A program made the translations under genes and the position numbers. From Sphingomonas sp. R-74633 (GTDB lineage: Bacteria > Pseudomonadota > Alphaproteobacteria > Sphingomonadales > Sphingomonadaceae): a stretch of DNA of 64,000 nt. Where the stretch lies: assembly GCF_013416555.1 (NCBI RefSeq), contig NZ_JACCFG010000006.1, forward strand, positions 124,001 to 188,000. The letters are read 5' to 3'. Below the pieces are notes generated by a model, which had not been told where the DNA came from, searched no databases, and saw nothing but the letters and a program-made list of their open reading frames with translations. Position 1 is the stretch's first letter, and each line of letters starts with the position of its first letter. This document shows positions 33,313 through 42,152 of the stretch, piece after piece.

Positions 33313-34155
33313 TCACGACCAGGCCGTCACCGGCGGCAGGCTCATCAGGATCGCGTCGATATTGCCGCCGGTCTTGAGCCCGAACAGCGTGCCGCGGTCA
33401 TAGATCAGGTTGAACTCGGCATAGCGGCCGCGCCATTCGAGCTGCTGCTGGCGCTCCGCCTCGCTGAACGCCATCCCCATCCGCCGGCGGACCAGCTTGG
33501 GGAAGATGTCGAGGAACGCGCGGCCGACATCCTGGGTGAAGGCGAAGTTCGCGTCCCAGTCCCCCTCGAGATGATCGTAGAAGATCCCGCCGACGCCCCG
33601 GTGCACCTTGCGGTGGGGGATGTAGAAATACTCGTCCGCCCATTCCTTGAAGCGCGGATAATGTTGCGGATCATGCGCGTCGCACGCCGCCTGCATCGCC
33701 GCGTGGAACTCGGCAGTATCCTCGGCATAGGGAATCGGTGGATTGAGGTCGGCGCCGCCGCCGAACCAGCGCTTGGTGGTCACCAGGAAGCGCGTGTTCA
33801 TATGGACCGCGGGCACATGCGGATTGGCCATGTGCGCGACCAGGCTGATGCCGGTGGCGAAGAAGTTCGGGTTCTCGCCGGCGCCGTGGATCGTCTTGGC
33901 GAACTCGCCCTCGAAGCTGCCGCCGACGGTCGAGACGTTGACGCCAGCCTTCTCGAACACCTTGCCCTTGATCACCCCGCGCACGCCGCCGCCGCCCGGC
34001 GCGCCGTTCGGGTCGGTGCGGTCCCAGGGGGTATAGTCGAACTTCGCGTCCGATCCGGCCTCGGCCTCGATCGCTTCGAACTCGGCGCAGATCGCGTCGC
34101 GCAGGCTCTCGAACCAGGTGCGGGCCGCCTGTTGCTGTTCGTCGAGCTCGATCAT
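33313..34155 (-). CDS. hemF: Oxygen-dependent coproporphyrinogen III oxidase
   Basis: 280 residues. It decarboxylates coproporphyrinogen III with oxygen in haem synthesis. Signatures: GGGGVRGVIKGKVFEKAGVN, then SLVAHMANPHVPAVHMNTRF, RWFGGGADLNP and KVHRGVGGIFYDHLEGD. The start overlaps the trmL stop by 4 bases (ATGA). Confidence 0.97.
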   Translation of the reverse strand: MIELDEQQQAARTWFESLRDAICAEFEAIEAEAGSDAKFDYTPWDRTDPNGAPGGGGVRGVIKGKVFEKAGVNVSTVGGSFEGEFAKTIHGAGENPNFFATGISLVAHMANPHVPAVHMNTRFLVTTKRWFGGGADLNPPIPYAEDTAEFHAAMQAACDAHDPQHYPRFKEWADEYFYIPHRKVHRGVGGIFYDHLEGDWDANFAFTQDVGRAFLDIFPKLVRRRMGMAFSEAERQQQLEWRGRYAEFNLIYDRGTLFGLKTGGNIDAILMSLPPVTAWS

Positions 34156-34601
34156 TCCGGAAATCCTTTGGTCTGGCGGAGCGCCTCGGCGAGCCCGATG
34201 CCCGCCGATACCGCAAGGTTCAAGGAGCGCAATCCGGCGCGCAGCGGTATGCGCACGATCAAATCCGCGCGGTCATGGACGAAATCGGGGGCGCCGCGGC
34301 TCTCGGAGCCGAACAACAGCGTGTCGCCCGGCTCGAAGCGCGCTTCGTCGAGCCGGATCGATCCCTTGGTGCTGAACAGCACCACCCGGCCGGTCAGTTT
34401 CTCGGCGAACGCGCCGAAATCGACGTGGCGCTCGACTTCGGCGATCTCGCCATAATCCATCGCGGCGCGCCGGCGGGCGGCGTCGTTCCACGCGAATCCC
34501 ATCGGTTCGATCAGATCCACGGGTGCGCCGAAACAGGCGCCGAGGCGCAGCACGGCACCCACATTGCCGGCAATATCGGGCTCGAACAGGGCTAGTCGCA
34601 T
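34152..34601 (-). CDS. trmL: tRNA (cytidine(34)-2'-O)-methyltransferase
   Basis: 149 residues, a SPOUT methyltransferase with the trefoil knot. LALFEPDIAGNVGAVLRL and the C-terminal GLRSLNLAVSAGIGLAEALR are diagnostic of TrmL, and FGSESRGAP is the AdoMet loop. It methylates the wobble base of tRNA-Leu isoacceptors. It is first in the operon with hemF. Confidence 0.94.
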   Translation of the reverse strand: MRLALFEPDIAGNVGAVLRLGACFGAPVDLIEPMGFAWNDAARRRAAMDYGEIAEVERHVDFGAFAEKLTGRVVLFSTKGSIRLDEARFEPGDTLLFGSESRGAPDFVHDRADLIVRIPLRAGLRSLNLAVSAGIGLAEALRQTKGFPE

Positions 34602-34804
34602 GGCCTCGCTCCTAGCCTTCTCGGCGCCTGTGTAACAAGCCGCTCAAAATCCCTGTTGCCGAAGCGCTTGGGCCACGTCTATCAGGCCAGCTAGCTTAAT
34701 CCGGGAACAACACCGGCGGGCTACGAGGGGGGCCTTAGCGCCCGTGTCTGCGTCCATCGTACCCGCGTGTTTTTCGCGGCAAGTCCGAAGTGCAAGGGGT
34801 AAAC

Positions 34805-35356
34805 ATGGCATTTGAAGGCGATCTGGCAGGTCCCGAAAACCCCCGCCGTCGCGATTACCTGCAGTATGCCGCCGTTTCGGTGGCGGCTGTCGGTGCCGGC
34901 GTCGTGGTGTTGCCGCTGATCAATTCGATGAACCCGTCCGCCGATGTGCTCGCGCAGTCGACGACCGAGGTGGACGTGTCGAAGATCGAGCCGGGAATGG
35001 CGATCAAGACGAGCTTCCGCAAGCAGCCGCTGTTCGTGCGCAACCTGATGCCGGCCGAGATCGCCGCCGCCGAAGCGGTGCCGGTCTCCGAGCTGCGCGA
35101 TCCGCAGACGCTCGAGCAGCGCACTGCCAAGGGCCACACCAACTGGCTGATCACGCTGGGCGTCTGCACCCATCTCGGCTGCGTGCCGCTGGGCGCGGGC
35201 GAGGGCGAGAATCGCGGGCCGTTCGGTGGCTATTTCTGCCCCTGTCACGGTTCGGCCTATGATACGGCCGGCCGCATCCGCCAGGGTCCGGCGCCGAAGA
35301 ACCTCGAGGTTCCGAAATATAACTTCACGTCCGACTCTGTCGTCGTGGTTGGGTGA
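34805..35356 (+). CDS. petA: Ubiquinol-cytochrome c reductase Rieske iron-sulfur subunit
   Basis: 183 residues from ATG 34805 with AGGGG upstream. The N-terminus has a Tat-type twin-arginine (RRRDYLQ, about 14-20) followed by a membrane anchor. The 2Fe-2S ligands are in CTHLGC (C121, H123) and CPCHGS (C145, H148), with C126 and C147 as the disulfide. It is the first gene of the bc1 operon. A 203-base leader upstream contains a CCGCG...CGCGG hairpin at 34763-34779. Confidence 0.97.
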   Translation: MAFEGDLAGPENPRRRDYLQYAAVSVAAVGAGVVVLPLINSMNPSADVLAQSTTEVDVSKIEPGMAIKTSFRKQPLFVRNLMPAEIAAAEAVPVSELRDPQTLEQRTAKGHTNWLITLGVCTHLGCVPLGAGEGENRGPFGGYFCPCHGSAYDTAGRIRQGPAPKNLEVPKYNFTSDSVVVVG

Positions 35357-35368
35357 GGATATAGCGCG

Positions 35369-36628
35369 ATGAGCTTTCCCTGGGCCAAGCATTATGAGCC
35401 TAAGAACCCGGTGATGCAGTGGGTGGACTCGCGTCTGCCCCTGCCGCGCTTCGTCTACAACGCCGTCGGTGCCGGCTATCCGGTGCCGCGCAACCTGAAT
35501 TACTGGTGGAACTTCGGCGTGCTCGCCGGCGTGGCGCTGGTCTGCCAGCTGGTCACCGGCATCGTGCTCGCGATGCACTTCCACTCGTCGGCCACAGGCG
35601 CCTTCGATTCGGTGAATGTCGGCATCATGCGCGACGTGAACGCGGGCTGGTTCCTGCGCTTCGCCCACGCGAACGGCGCCTCGATGTTCTTCATCGTGAT
35701 CTACATCCACATGTTCCGCGGCCTCTATTTCGGGTCGTACAAGGCGCCGCGCGAGATGGTGTGGCTGCTTGGCGTGGTGATCTTCCTGCTGCTGATGGCC
35801 ACTGCCTTCATGGGCTATGTGCTTCCCTGGGGGCAGATGAGCTTCTGGGGCGCGCAGGTGATCACCGGCTTCTTCTCGGCGATCCCGGTGGTCGGCGACT
35901 GGATCCGCATCTGGCTGCTCGGCGGCTATGCGCCGGACGATGCCGCGCTGAACCGCTTCTTCTCGCTCCACTATCTGCTGCCCTTTGTGGTCGCGGGCGC
36001 CGTGATCCTGCACATCTGGGCGCTGCACATCCCGGGCTCGTCGAATCCGACGGGCGTGGAAGTGAAGGGCGAGCAGGATACCGTGCCGTTCCATCCGTAT
36101 TACACGGCGAAGGACGGCGTCGGCGTGCTGGTGTTCCTGATGGTCTTCGCGGTGCTGATCTTCTTCGCGCCGGACTATCTGGGCCACCCGGACAACTACA
36201 TTCCGGCAAACCCGCTCTCGACGCCGGCGCACATCGTGCCTGAATGGTATTTCTGGCCGTTCTACGCGATCCTGCGCGCCTGCACCTCGAACCTGTTCCT
36301 GCCGGCGAAGCTGTGGGGCGTGCTGGCGATGTTCGGCTCGATCCTGATCCTGTTCTTCCTGCCCTGGCTGGATCGCTCGCCGGTGCGCTCGGGCACCTAT
36401 CGCCCGATGTACAAGATCGCCTTCTGGGTGCTCGTGGCGGACGTGCTGGTGCTGGGCTATTGCGGCGGTTCGCCGGCCGAGCCGCTCTATGTGGTCCTCA
36501 GCCAGATCGCGGCGGCCTATTACTTCGCGCACTTCCTGATCATCGTTCCGCTGATCTCGATGTACGAGACGCCGAAGCCCCTGCCGGGCTCGATCACCGA
36601 GGCCGTGCTGGCCAAGACCGGCGCATAA
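35369..36628 (+). CDS. petB: Cytochrome b subunit of the bc1 complex
   Basis: 419 residues with eight membrane helices. Haem ligand His residues appear in the ALQH-like second helix (AMHFHSSATGAFDSV region) and the fourth helix (LPFVVAGAVILHIWALH). The PEWY quinol-site motif is in HIVPEWYFWPFYA. It lies 12 bases after petA. Confidence 0.97.
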   Translation: MSFPWAKHYEPKNPVMQWVDSRLPLPRFVYNAVGAGYPVPRNLNYWWNFGVLAGVALVCQLVTGIVLAMHFHSSATGAFDSVNVGIMRDVNAGWFLRFAHANGASMFFIVIYIHMFRGLYFGSYKAPREMVWLLGVVIFLLLMATAFMGYVLPWGQMSFWGAQVITGFFSAIPVVGDWIRIWLLGGYAPDDAALNRFFSLHYLLPFVVAGAVILHIWALHIPGSSNPTGVEVKGEQDTVPFHPYYTAKDGVGVLVFLMVFAVLIFFAPDYLGHPDNYIPANPLSTPAHIVPEWYFWPFYAILRACTSNLFLPAKLWGVLAMFGSILILFFLPWLDRSPVRSGTYRPMYKIAFWVLVADVLVLGYCGGSPAEPLYVVLSQIAAAYYFAHFLIIVPLISMYETPKPLPGSITEAVLAKTGA

Positions 36629-36642
36629 GGGGGCCAGGACCA

Positions 36643-37479
36643 ATGAATTCGCTAGCCATCAAATCGGTCAAGTACCTGGTCGGCCTCGTGTTCGTCGGGG
36701 TGTTCCTCTGGGCGCTGCTCTGGACCGTCGTCGGCCTCATCCAGGAGCCGCCGAAGGAAACCGCCGAGCACGCGATCCACAAGCACCCGAAGGAGCTCAG
36801 CCTCGCGTCGGACGGGCCGCTCGGCAAGTTCGACCGCCAGCAGCTCCAGCGCGGCTTCGTGGTCTACAAGGAAGTCTGCTCGCAGTGCCACTCGCTCAGC
36901 CTGGTCTCCTTCCGTAACCTGAAGGACCTCGGCTACACCGATCCCGAGGTGAAGAAGATCGCCAAGGATTGGGCGATGAAGCAGCCGGTGTTCGACGAGA
37001 AGGGCGGCACCTGGGGCGAGCGTCCCAACGTTCCCTCGGATCGCTTCCCCAAGGTCTATTATGCCGGCACCGGCACGCCGCCGGACCTCAGCCTGATCAC
37101 CAAGGCGCGGCATGACGGCGCGGCCTATGTCTATTCGCTGCTCACCGGCTATGACGAAAAGCCGTCGGCCGAGGCCGTGAAGAAGTTCCCGGAATTCGCC
37201 AAGACGCCGGAGGGGATGCACTTCAACCCCTATTTCGCGAACCTCAACATCGCGATGCCGCCGCCGCTGACGCAGGACGGCCAGGTCACCTATTCGGACG
37301 GCACCCGCGCCACCAAGGCGCAGATGGCCGAGGACGTCGCGGCGTTCCTGACCTGGACTGCGGAGCCGACGCTCGAGACCCGCCGCATGGTCGGTTTCGT
37401 GGTGCTGGGCTTCCTGCTCTTCGCAACGATCCTGGCATATGGCGCGTACCGCGTCGTCTGGGCGAACGTGAAGCACTGA
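36643..37479 (+). CDS. petC: Cytochrome c1
   Basis: 278 residues. An N-terminal hydrophobic segment exports the protein; CSQCH (C79, C82, H83) binds haem c and the Met ligand is in NIAMPPPL. A C-terminal helix (FVVLGFLLFATILAYGAYRV) anchors it to the membrane. Last gene of petABC, 14 bases after petB, followed by a strong terminator. Confidence 0.97.
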   Translation: MNSLAIKSVKYLVGLVFVGVFLWALLWTVVGLIQEPPKETAEHAIHKHPKELSLASDGPLGKFDRQQLQRGFVVYKEVCSQCHSLSLVSFRNLKDLGYTDPEVKKIAKDWAMKQPVFDEKGGTWGERPNVPSDRFPKVYYAGTGTPPDLSLITKARHDGAAYVYSLLTGYDEKPSAEAVKKFPEFAKTPEGMHFNPYFANLNIAMPPPLTQDGQVTYSDGTRATKAQMAEDVAAFLTWTAEPTLETRRMVGFVVLGFLLFATILAYGAYRVVWANVKH

Positions 37480-37505
37480 TAGCCGCGGCAGCGCGGACAG
37501 TTTAA

Positions 37506-37541
37506 ATCCCGCCCGGGGCAGCCCCGGGCGGGATATTTTTT
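37506..37541 (+). terminator. Strong intrinsic terminator after petC
   Basis: A perfect 13-bp GC-rich stem (37506-37518 with 37522-37534) and a 3-base loop precede six T within 37536-37541. It ends the bc1 operon 22 bases before the apt start. Confidence 0.92.
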
Positions 37542-37562
37542 GACTAAAAGGGTTTGGGTTCG

Positions 37563-38099
37563 ATGGCAGAGAATGACGATATCCGGCAGCGCATCCGGAC
37601 CATTCCCGATTTCCCCAAGCCCGGGATCATGTTCCGCGACATCACCACGCTGCTGCTCGATGCCGAGGGGCTGAAGCTGACGATCGACCGCATGGCCGAA
37701 GCGGTCGAATGGCCGATCGACCTGGTCGCCGGGATCGAGGCGCGCGGCTTCCTGTTCGGCGCGGCGCTGGCGGTGAAGCTCGGCGCGGGGATGCTGCTGG
37801 TCCGCAAGGACGGCAAGCTGCCCGGCGCGACGATCGCCGAGGATTATGCCCTCGAGTACGGCACCGACCGCATCGCCATCCACGCCGATGCCTGCGCGCC
37901 CGGCGCCCGCGTGCTGCTGGTCGATGACCTGATCGCCACCGGCGGCACTGCCCGCGCCGCGGTGCGCCTGCTCAACAAGGCTGGGGCGGAAGTGGTCCAG
38001 GCCTCGTTCGTCGTCGACCTGCCCGAACTGGGCGGCGCCGATGCGCTGCGCGGCGACGGCGTGAAGGTCCACGCGCTGGTCGCGTTCGAGGGGCATTAA
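37563..38099 (+). CDS. apt: Adenine phosphoribosyltransferase
   Basis: 178 residues from ATG 37563; an ATG-like start 9 bases upstream is possible but gives no better ribosome site. It salvages adenine to AMP. The PRPP motif VLLVDDLIATGGTA and the RDITTLL and GIEARGF stretches are typical. It is separated from petC by a terminator. Confidence 0.96.
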   Translation: MAENDDIRQRIRTIPDFPKPGIMFRDITTLLLDAEGLKLTIDRMAEAVEWPIDLVAGIEARGFLFGAALAVKLGAGMLLVRKDGKLPGATIAEDYALEYGTDRIAIHADACAPGARVLLVDDLIATGGTARAAVRLLNKAGAEVVQASFVVDLPELGGADALRGDGVKVHALVAFEGH

Positions 38100-38124
38100 G
38101 GCTTCCGCGCCTGGAACTTCTTTT

Positions 38125-38218
38125 CCCCGGCGAAGGCCGGGGCCCAGACTCATCGTGCGCGCGAAGGCGCGCTACCGCGCGTGATTTTCTAAGAGCTGGG
38201 CCCCGGCCGTCGCCGGGG
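38125..38218. repeat. REPIN-like inverted-repeat doublet, CCCCGGCGAA type
   Basis: Left arm 38125-38147 and right arm 38196-38218 are inverted copies of a 23-base unit with one mismatch; each arm holds CCCCGGC-n3/4-GCCGGGG and CCCAG. The centre contains runs of GCGC. The same unit is at 60420-60496. Confidence 0.82.
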
Positions 38219-38234
38219 AGCAGCTATGCGGGTG

Positions 38235-38684
38235 CTATTCCGCCGGCCGCCGCCGCATCAGCGCCAGCGCGACGAACCGCAGCACCGGCTCGTCATGCTG
38301 GTTGTACGTCGTCGTCTGGCTCTTGAGGCTGCCCATGTCGGGGCGGCTGCGCGAGGGCGTCACTTCAAGGATCTCGCTCTCGCAGCGCAGCACATCGCCC
38401 GGATAGACCGGCTTGAGCCACCTGAGATCGTCCACCCCGGCCGCGCCAAGGCTCGCCTGCGGGTTCACCCCCATCTCGGCGACATACATCGACATGGTCA
38501 TCGCGCAGGTATGCCAGCCGCTCGCCGCCAGCCGCCCGAAATGCGTCTTCGCCGCGGCTTCGTCGGAGAGGTGGAAGGGTTGCGGGTCATATTTGCGCGC
38601 GAAGTCGAGCACCTCTTCGCGCGTGACCTCGTAACGGCCGAAGCTCCGCTTCATGCCGACATGGATATCTTCGAGATAGAGCAT
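38235..38684 (-). CDS. MaoC-family hot-dog dehydratase
   Basis: 149 residues, a single hot-dog domain. The hydratase-2 type active-site stretch is FARKYDPQPFHLSDEAA, with SGWHTCAMTM following. It may hydrate enoyl-CoA or act on a related thioester. It stands alone, facing a repeat doublet on one side and a lipoprotein gene on the other. Confidence 0.88.
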   Translation of the reverse strand: MLYLEDIHVGMKRSFGRYEVTREEVLDFARKYDPQPFHLSDEAAAKTHFGRLAASGWHTCAMTMSMYVAEMGVNPQASLGAAGVDDLRWLKPVYPGDVLRCESEILEVTPSRSRPDMGSLKSQTTTYNQHDEPVLRFVALALMRRRPAE

Positions 38685-38723
38685 GGGATCGGTTTCGGAT
38701 GAAAACCGATCCTTGGCAAGCCC

Positions 38724-39995
38724 TCAGCGGCGCAGCACGTCTTTGAACGGCGCGTCGCTCCCGTCGATGCCCGGCTTGGCCGGCAGCCCGATCAGGTCGC
38801 GCAGCAGCGGATAGACATCGACATTGGTGAAGGCGGGCAGCACGCCGGGCCGGAACGCCGGGCCGTTGGCGATGAACAGCGCGCTCATCTCGGGCGCCAT
38901 GTTGTCGAAGCCGTGATTGCCCCCGACCTGGTCGCGCTTGGGCGGCTTGTCGAGCAGCTGCCAGCCGGTCTCGGCCAGGCAGAAGATCGGCGGGATGCGC
39001 GGGTTGGTGCCATAATGGAAGCGCGCCGGGATCTCGGCCTTGCGCCAGCATTCGAAATGCTCGTGCTTGCCGAGCAGCGCCTTCTCCACCAGCGCCTCGC
39101 GGCCGGGGGCGGGGATCAGGCTGGCATAGGGGCCGGTCTCGACGACATGCGCATCGTCGGGGCCGATGCCGAGCAGTGCCACCCGCGCGCTGCTCGTCTG
39201 CGCCATGCCGTGATCGGCGACGATGATCAGGTTTGCCGGCTGGCCGAGCGCGGCGAGACCGTCGACCAGCATGCCGATCGACTTGTCGATATCGGCCACC
39301 GCGTCGGTGGTGCGCTTGTCGTCAGGACCATAGGTATGGCCGGCGGTATCGACCGTGTCGAAATAGAGCGTCACCAGCTTCGGCCGGATCGCGGCGGGGC
39401 GCCGCAGCCAGTCGAGCACGGCGTTGACGCGCTGCTCGCCGGTGATGACCTGGTTGAACTGCGCCCAGTCGCTCGGGCGCGTGCCGCCCTGCATCTCATA
39501 GGGCCATTCGCTCGCCTTGGTGCCGCCGATCGCCACGTTCGATCCGGGCCAGAACTCGGTCGCGCTACGGATCCCGGCCTTTTCCGCATCGACCCAGATC
39601 GGCTCGGCGGTGTTCCACCAATAGGGATCGTCGGTCGACATGGTGAAGACCTCCTTGGGGCGGGCCTCGTCTTCCATCTTGTTGGCGGTGATGCCGTGAT
39701 GGTCGGGATAGAGGCCGGTCACCAGGGTCCAGTGATTGGGGAAGGTCTTGGACGGGAAGCTCGGGTGCATCGGCGCGGTGACGCCGCCGGTGGCGAGGCG
39801 CGTCAGGGTGGGCGTCACGCCGCGGCCCAGATAGTCGCTGCGAAAGCCGTCGATCGAGACGAGGATCGTCACCGGCGCGCGCTGCTCCATGGCCACCGGG
39901 GCCGGCGCGGGCGGCGGCGCGGCGACGGGCGCCGTGGCACAGGCCTGGAGGATGGCGGCGAGGGCCGCGGCGGCGATCTTCGAATACCAGCGCAT
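38724..39995 (-). CDS. Lipoprotein alkaline phosphatase-fold phosphodiesterase (NPP-like)
   Basis: 423 residues with lipobox ILQAC (Cys19), so lipid-anchored in the envelope. The nucleotide pyrophosphatase/phosphodiesterase domain starts at about residue 43. Metal and nucleophile positions fit: D49 in SIDGFR, Thr84 in SKTFPNH, DTVDTAGHTYGP, VADHGM and GNHGFDN. It probably cleaves phosphodiesters in the periplasm. The start at 39995 gives a normal signal peptide. Confidence 0.88.
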   Translation of the reverse strand: MRWYSKIAAAALAAILQACATAPVAAPPPAPAPVAMEQRAPVTILVSIDGFRSDYLGRGVTPTLTRLATGGVTAPMHPSFPSKTFPNHWTLVTGLYPDHHGITANKMEDEARPKEVFTMSTDDPYWWNTAEPIWVDAEKAGIRSATEFWPGSNVAIGGTKASEWPYEMQGGTRPSDWAQFNQVITGEQRVNAVLDWLRRPAAIRPKLVTLYFDTVDTAGHTYGPDDKRTTDAVADIDKSIGMLVDGLAALGQPANLIIVADHGMAQTSSARVALLGIGPDDAHVVETGPYASLIPAPGREALVEKALLGKHEHFECWRKAEIPARFHYGTNPRIPPIFCLAETGWQLLDKPPKRDQVGGNHGFDNMAPEMSALFIANGPAFRPGVLPAFTNVDVYPLLRDLIGLPAKPGIDGSDAPFKDVLRR

Positions 39996-40035
39996 GCTCG
40001 GCCCCCTGGCAGCAGTTTGTTGCGAGGGTAAGTCG

Positions 40036-41355
40036 TTACATCCCCAGCCCCAGCCGGGCAAACAGCGTGTAGCTGAGCGGCGCCTTGCCATAGGCCGCAT
40101 CGAGCGCCGCCGGCTTGGCATAGGCCGCCAGCGACCCGCCCAGCGCGACCTCGCCCTTGTCCGACAGCGGGATGCGATAGGCATAGCCACCCTCGAAGCG
40201 CGTCACCCGGAACCTGGTATCGTGCAGCGGGTCGGCATGGTCGGGGAACAGCTCGTCATTGGCGACATTCTCGACGCGTCCGAACAGGCTGTGGTGCTTC
40301 GACAAGTCCCAGTTCGCCTCGGCGATCCAGGCGGTCAGCGTGTCGCCCGGCACCCGGTCCTTGGCTGAGAAGGCGAGCATCGCCGATACGCCGCCGCCGG
40401 CATATTGCACGCTGGCGGTGGTGCGGTTCTCGTCCTGGCCGGGGTGCATCTCCTCGGGATCGGTCAGCCGGCCATGGCTGGCCTGGATCACCCAGTTGGG
40501 CGAGGGCATCCAGGTTGCGCGCACGCTCCAGCTGTCGAGCTTCGGCGTCTCGATGTCCCAGCGCTTCTCGTCGGGCTCGCGCCCGCGGAATGCCGAGGCC
40601 TCGATCTGCACGCCCCCGGCGGAGAGGCCGCCGGTGACCACGCCATAGCTGATATGCGTGCTGTCGAACCAATGGTGCGAGATCGGCGACAGCGGCAGAT
40701 AGCGCGCCGACTTGCGGTGGACGAAGGCGGAGGGGCCGAGCGCCGGTTCGCCCACCGGGCCGCCATAGATGAAGCCCTTGAGGCCCTCCGCCAGCGGCAC
40801 GTCGAGCCGGGCGGTCAATTCCATGAACAGGTCGTGCGGATGCTGGCGGTCGACCAGCGGCGCGCCATGCGCGGTCTCGCCGGTGGCGAACAGGTTCGGA
40901 TAGCCGCGCTGGCCGTTGACTGCGTCGAGGCTCAGCATCGCATCGAAGGTGAGCGCCGTGCCGCCCTCCCAGCCGCGGATCGCCTGGAACATCGCCATGT
41001 TCGCGGTATAGGCCGCCTTGTCGCCGCGCGGTCCGCCCTGGTCGGTATAGGCGAGGCTGGCCGACCCCATCGCCATCAGCATCCAGTCGCCGGCCATGAC
41101 GTGGAAACCGCCATTCATCCCGTCGGTCACCGGCAGCAGGGAGGTGCCGGAACCGCGCGCCAGGGTCGGGGTGCCCGTGACTTCGGTCACCGTCGTCGTC
41201 TCGGCGATATTGCCCATATCGTGACCCGCATGGTCCTGCGGGGCCGGAGCCGGTGCGGGCATATCCATCCCCGGCATCGAATGCCCCGCATGATCCTGCG
41301 CAAAGGCGGGCAGGGGGAACAGCGCGGCGGTGGCGAGGAGCAGGGTCTTCATCAT
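40036..41355 (-). CDS. His/Met-rich outer-membrane beta-barrel-like protein
   Basis: 439 residues with a signal peptide ending AFA-Q at residue 19. The mature N-terminus has two DHAGH motifs with interleaved Met (SMPGMDMP, HDMGN), the type that binds copper or silver. The rest is a beta-rich region with alternating aromatics and a final aromatic-containing strand (TLFARLGLGM), as in outer-membrane proteins. It shares one base with the stop of the upstream glutaredoxin-MauE gene (TGATG) and is probably under MerR control. Confidence 0.75.
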   Translation of the reverse strand: MMKTLLLATAALFPLPAFAQDHAGHSMPGMDMPAPAPAPQDHAGHDMGNIAETTTVTEVTGTPTLARGSGTSLLPVTDGMNGGFHVMAGDWMLMAMGSASLAYTDQGGPRGDKAAYTANMAMFQAIRGWEGGTALTFDAMLSLDAVNGQRGYPNLFATGETAHGAPLVDRQHPHDLFMELTARLDVPLAEGLKGFIYGGPVGEPALGPSAFVHRKSARYLPLSPISHHWFDSTHISYGVVTGGLSAGGVQIEASAFRGREPDEKRWDIETPKLDSWSVRATWMPSPNWVIQASHGRLTDPEEMHPGQDENRTTASVQYAGGGVSAMLAFSAKDRVPGDTLTAWIAEANWDLSKHHSLFGRVENVANDELFPDHADPLHDTRFRVTRFEGGYAYRIPLSDKGEVALGGSLAAYAKPAALDAAYGKAPLSYTLFARLGLGM

Positions 41356-42110
41356 CACATCCCCATTCCCGGCTTGGCCAGCATCCACACGCCCATCCCG
41401 ACCATGAACAGATTCTCGGTCAGCGAGACGAAGCCCAGCGGCACATTGCTGCTCCCGCCCACGCACGCGCATTTCAGCGCCCGCCGGTCGATGTACACTG
41501 CCTTGAACACCGAGACCGCGCCGATCCCGCCGATCACCAGCCCCAAAGGTGCGGCGAACCAGGTCAGCGCGCCCGCGGTCATCAGCACGCCCGCCAGCCC
41601 CTCGAGGAACGGATATGCATAGGCATATGGCACCCACCGCTTCGCCAGCAGATCGTAGCCCAGGAACATCGACGAGAATTTCTCGACATCCTGCAGCTTG
41701 AGCATCGCCAGCACGCACATGCTGAAGCTGACGAACCATTCGGCCGCGCGCACGCTGAACGCCGATCCGGTCACTGCATAGCTCGCCGCCAGCGCCAGCG
41801 CCGCGGTCATGCCGAACAGCGCGATCACCGGCTGGTAGCTGGTCGCGCCCGGTTCGCTCACGGTGCCGCCGAAGAAGCGGGTCAGGTCGTCATTCCCGCC
41901 GATCCTCTTGCCGTCGATAAAGGTCTGCGGGGTCGTCTTCACGCCATGCTCGGCCTTGAACGCGTCGGTCTCCTCGCGCGTCGTCAGCCAATGATCGTCG
42001 ACGGTGTAACCGTGCCGCTCCAGCTGCCACTTCGACTTGATCCCGAACGGGCAGACATGATCGGGCATCACCATCCGGTAGAGCGTCGCGCGCTTTGCAT
42101 TCTGGGTCAT
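41355..42110 (-). CDS. Glutaredoxin-MauE fusion membrane protein
   Basis: 251 residues. A glutaredoxin domain (about 8-80) has the monothiol-like active site CPFG (C20) and TTPQTFIDGKRIGG. It is followed by four membrane helices of the MauE/DoxX-like type (from about 95), with the diagnostic C-A-C pair in LKCACVGG and NVPLGFVSLTEN near the end. The two parts should relay thiol redox across the membrane. The start lies only about 2-6 bases from the predicted transcription start of a MerR-type promoter. Downstream partner is the His/Met-rich barrel. Confidence 0.82.
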   Translation of the reverse strand: MTQNAKRATLYRMVMPDHVCPFGIKSKWQLERHGYTVDDHWLTTREETDAFKAEHGVKTTPQTFIDGKRIGGNDDLTRFFGGTVSEPGATSYQPVIALFGMTAALALAASYAVTGSAFSVRAAEWFVSFSMCVLAMLKLQDVEKFSSMFLGYDLLAKRWVPYAYAYPFLEGLAGVLMTAGALTWFAAPLGLVIGGIGAVSVFKAVYIDRRALKCACVGGSSNVPLGFVSLTENLFMVGMGVWMLAKPGMGM

Positions 42111-42118
42111 GCCAGGCC

Positions 42119-42149
42119 ATATAGGTTCCGTACCATGGTACGGAGTCAA
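42119..42149 (-). promoter_or_regulatory. MerR-type promoter with perfect 16-bp dyad
   Basis: On the minus strand TTGACT (42144-42149) and CTATAT (42119-42124, or TATATG one base further) are 19-20 bases apart. The palindrome CCGTACCATGGTACGG (42128-42143) fills the spacer. A long spacer with a dyad is the mark of MerR-family promoters, and the GTAC half-sites match mer-type operators more than cue-type ones. It faces the glutaredoxin-MauE operon and abuts the merR-like gene. Confidence 0.85.
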
Positions 42150-42152
42150 GCC

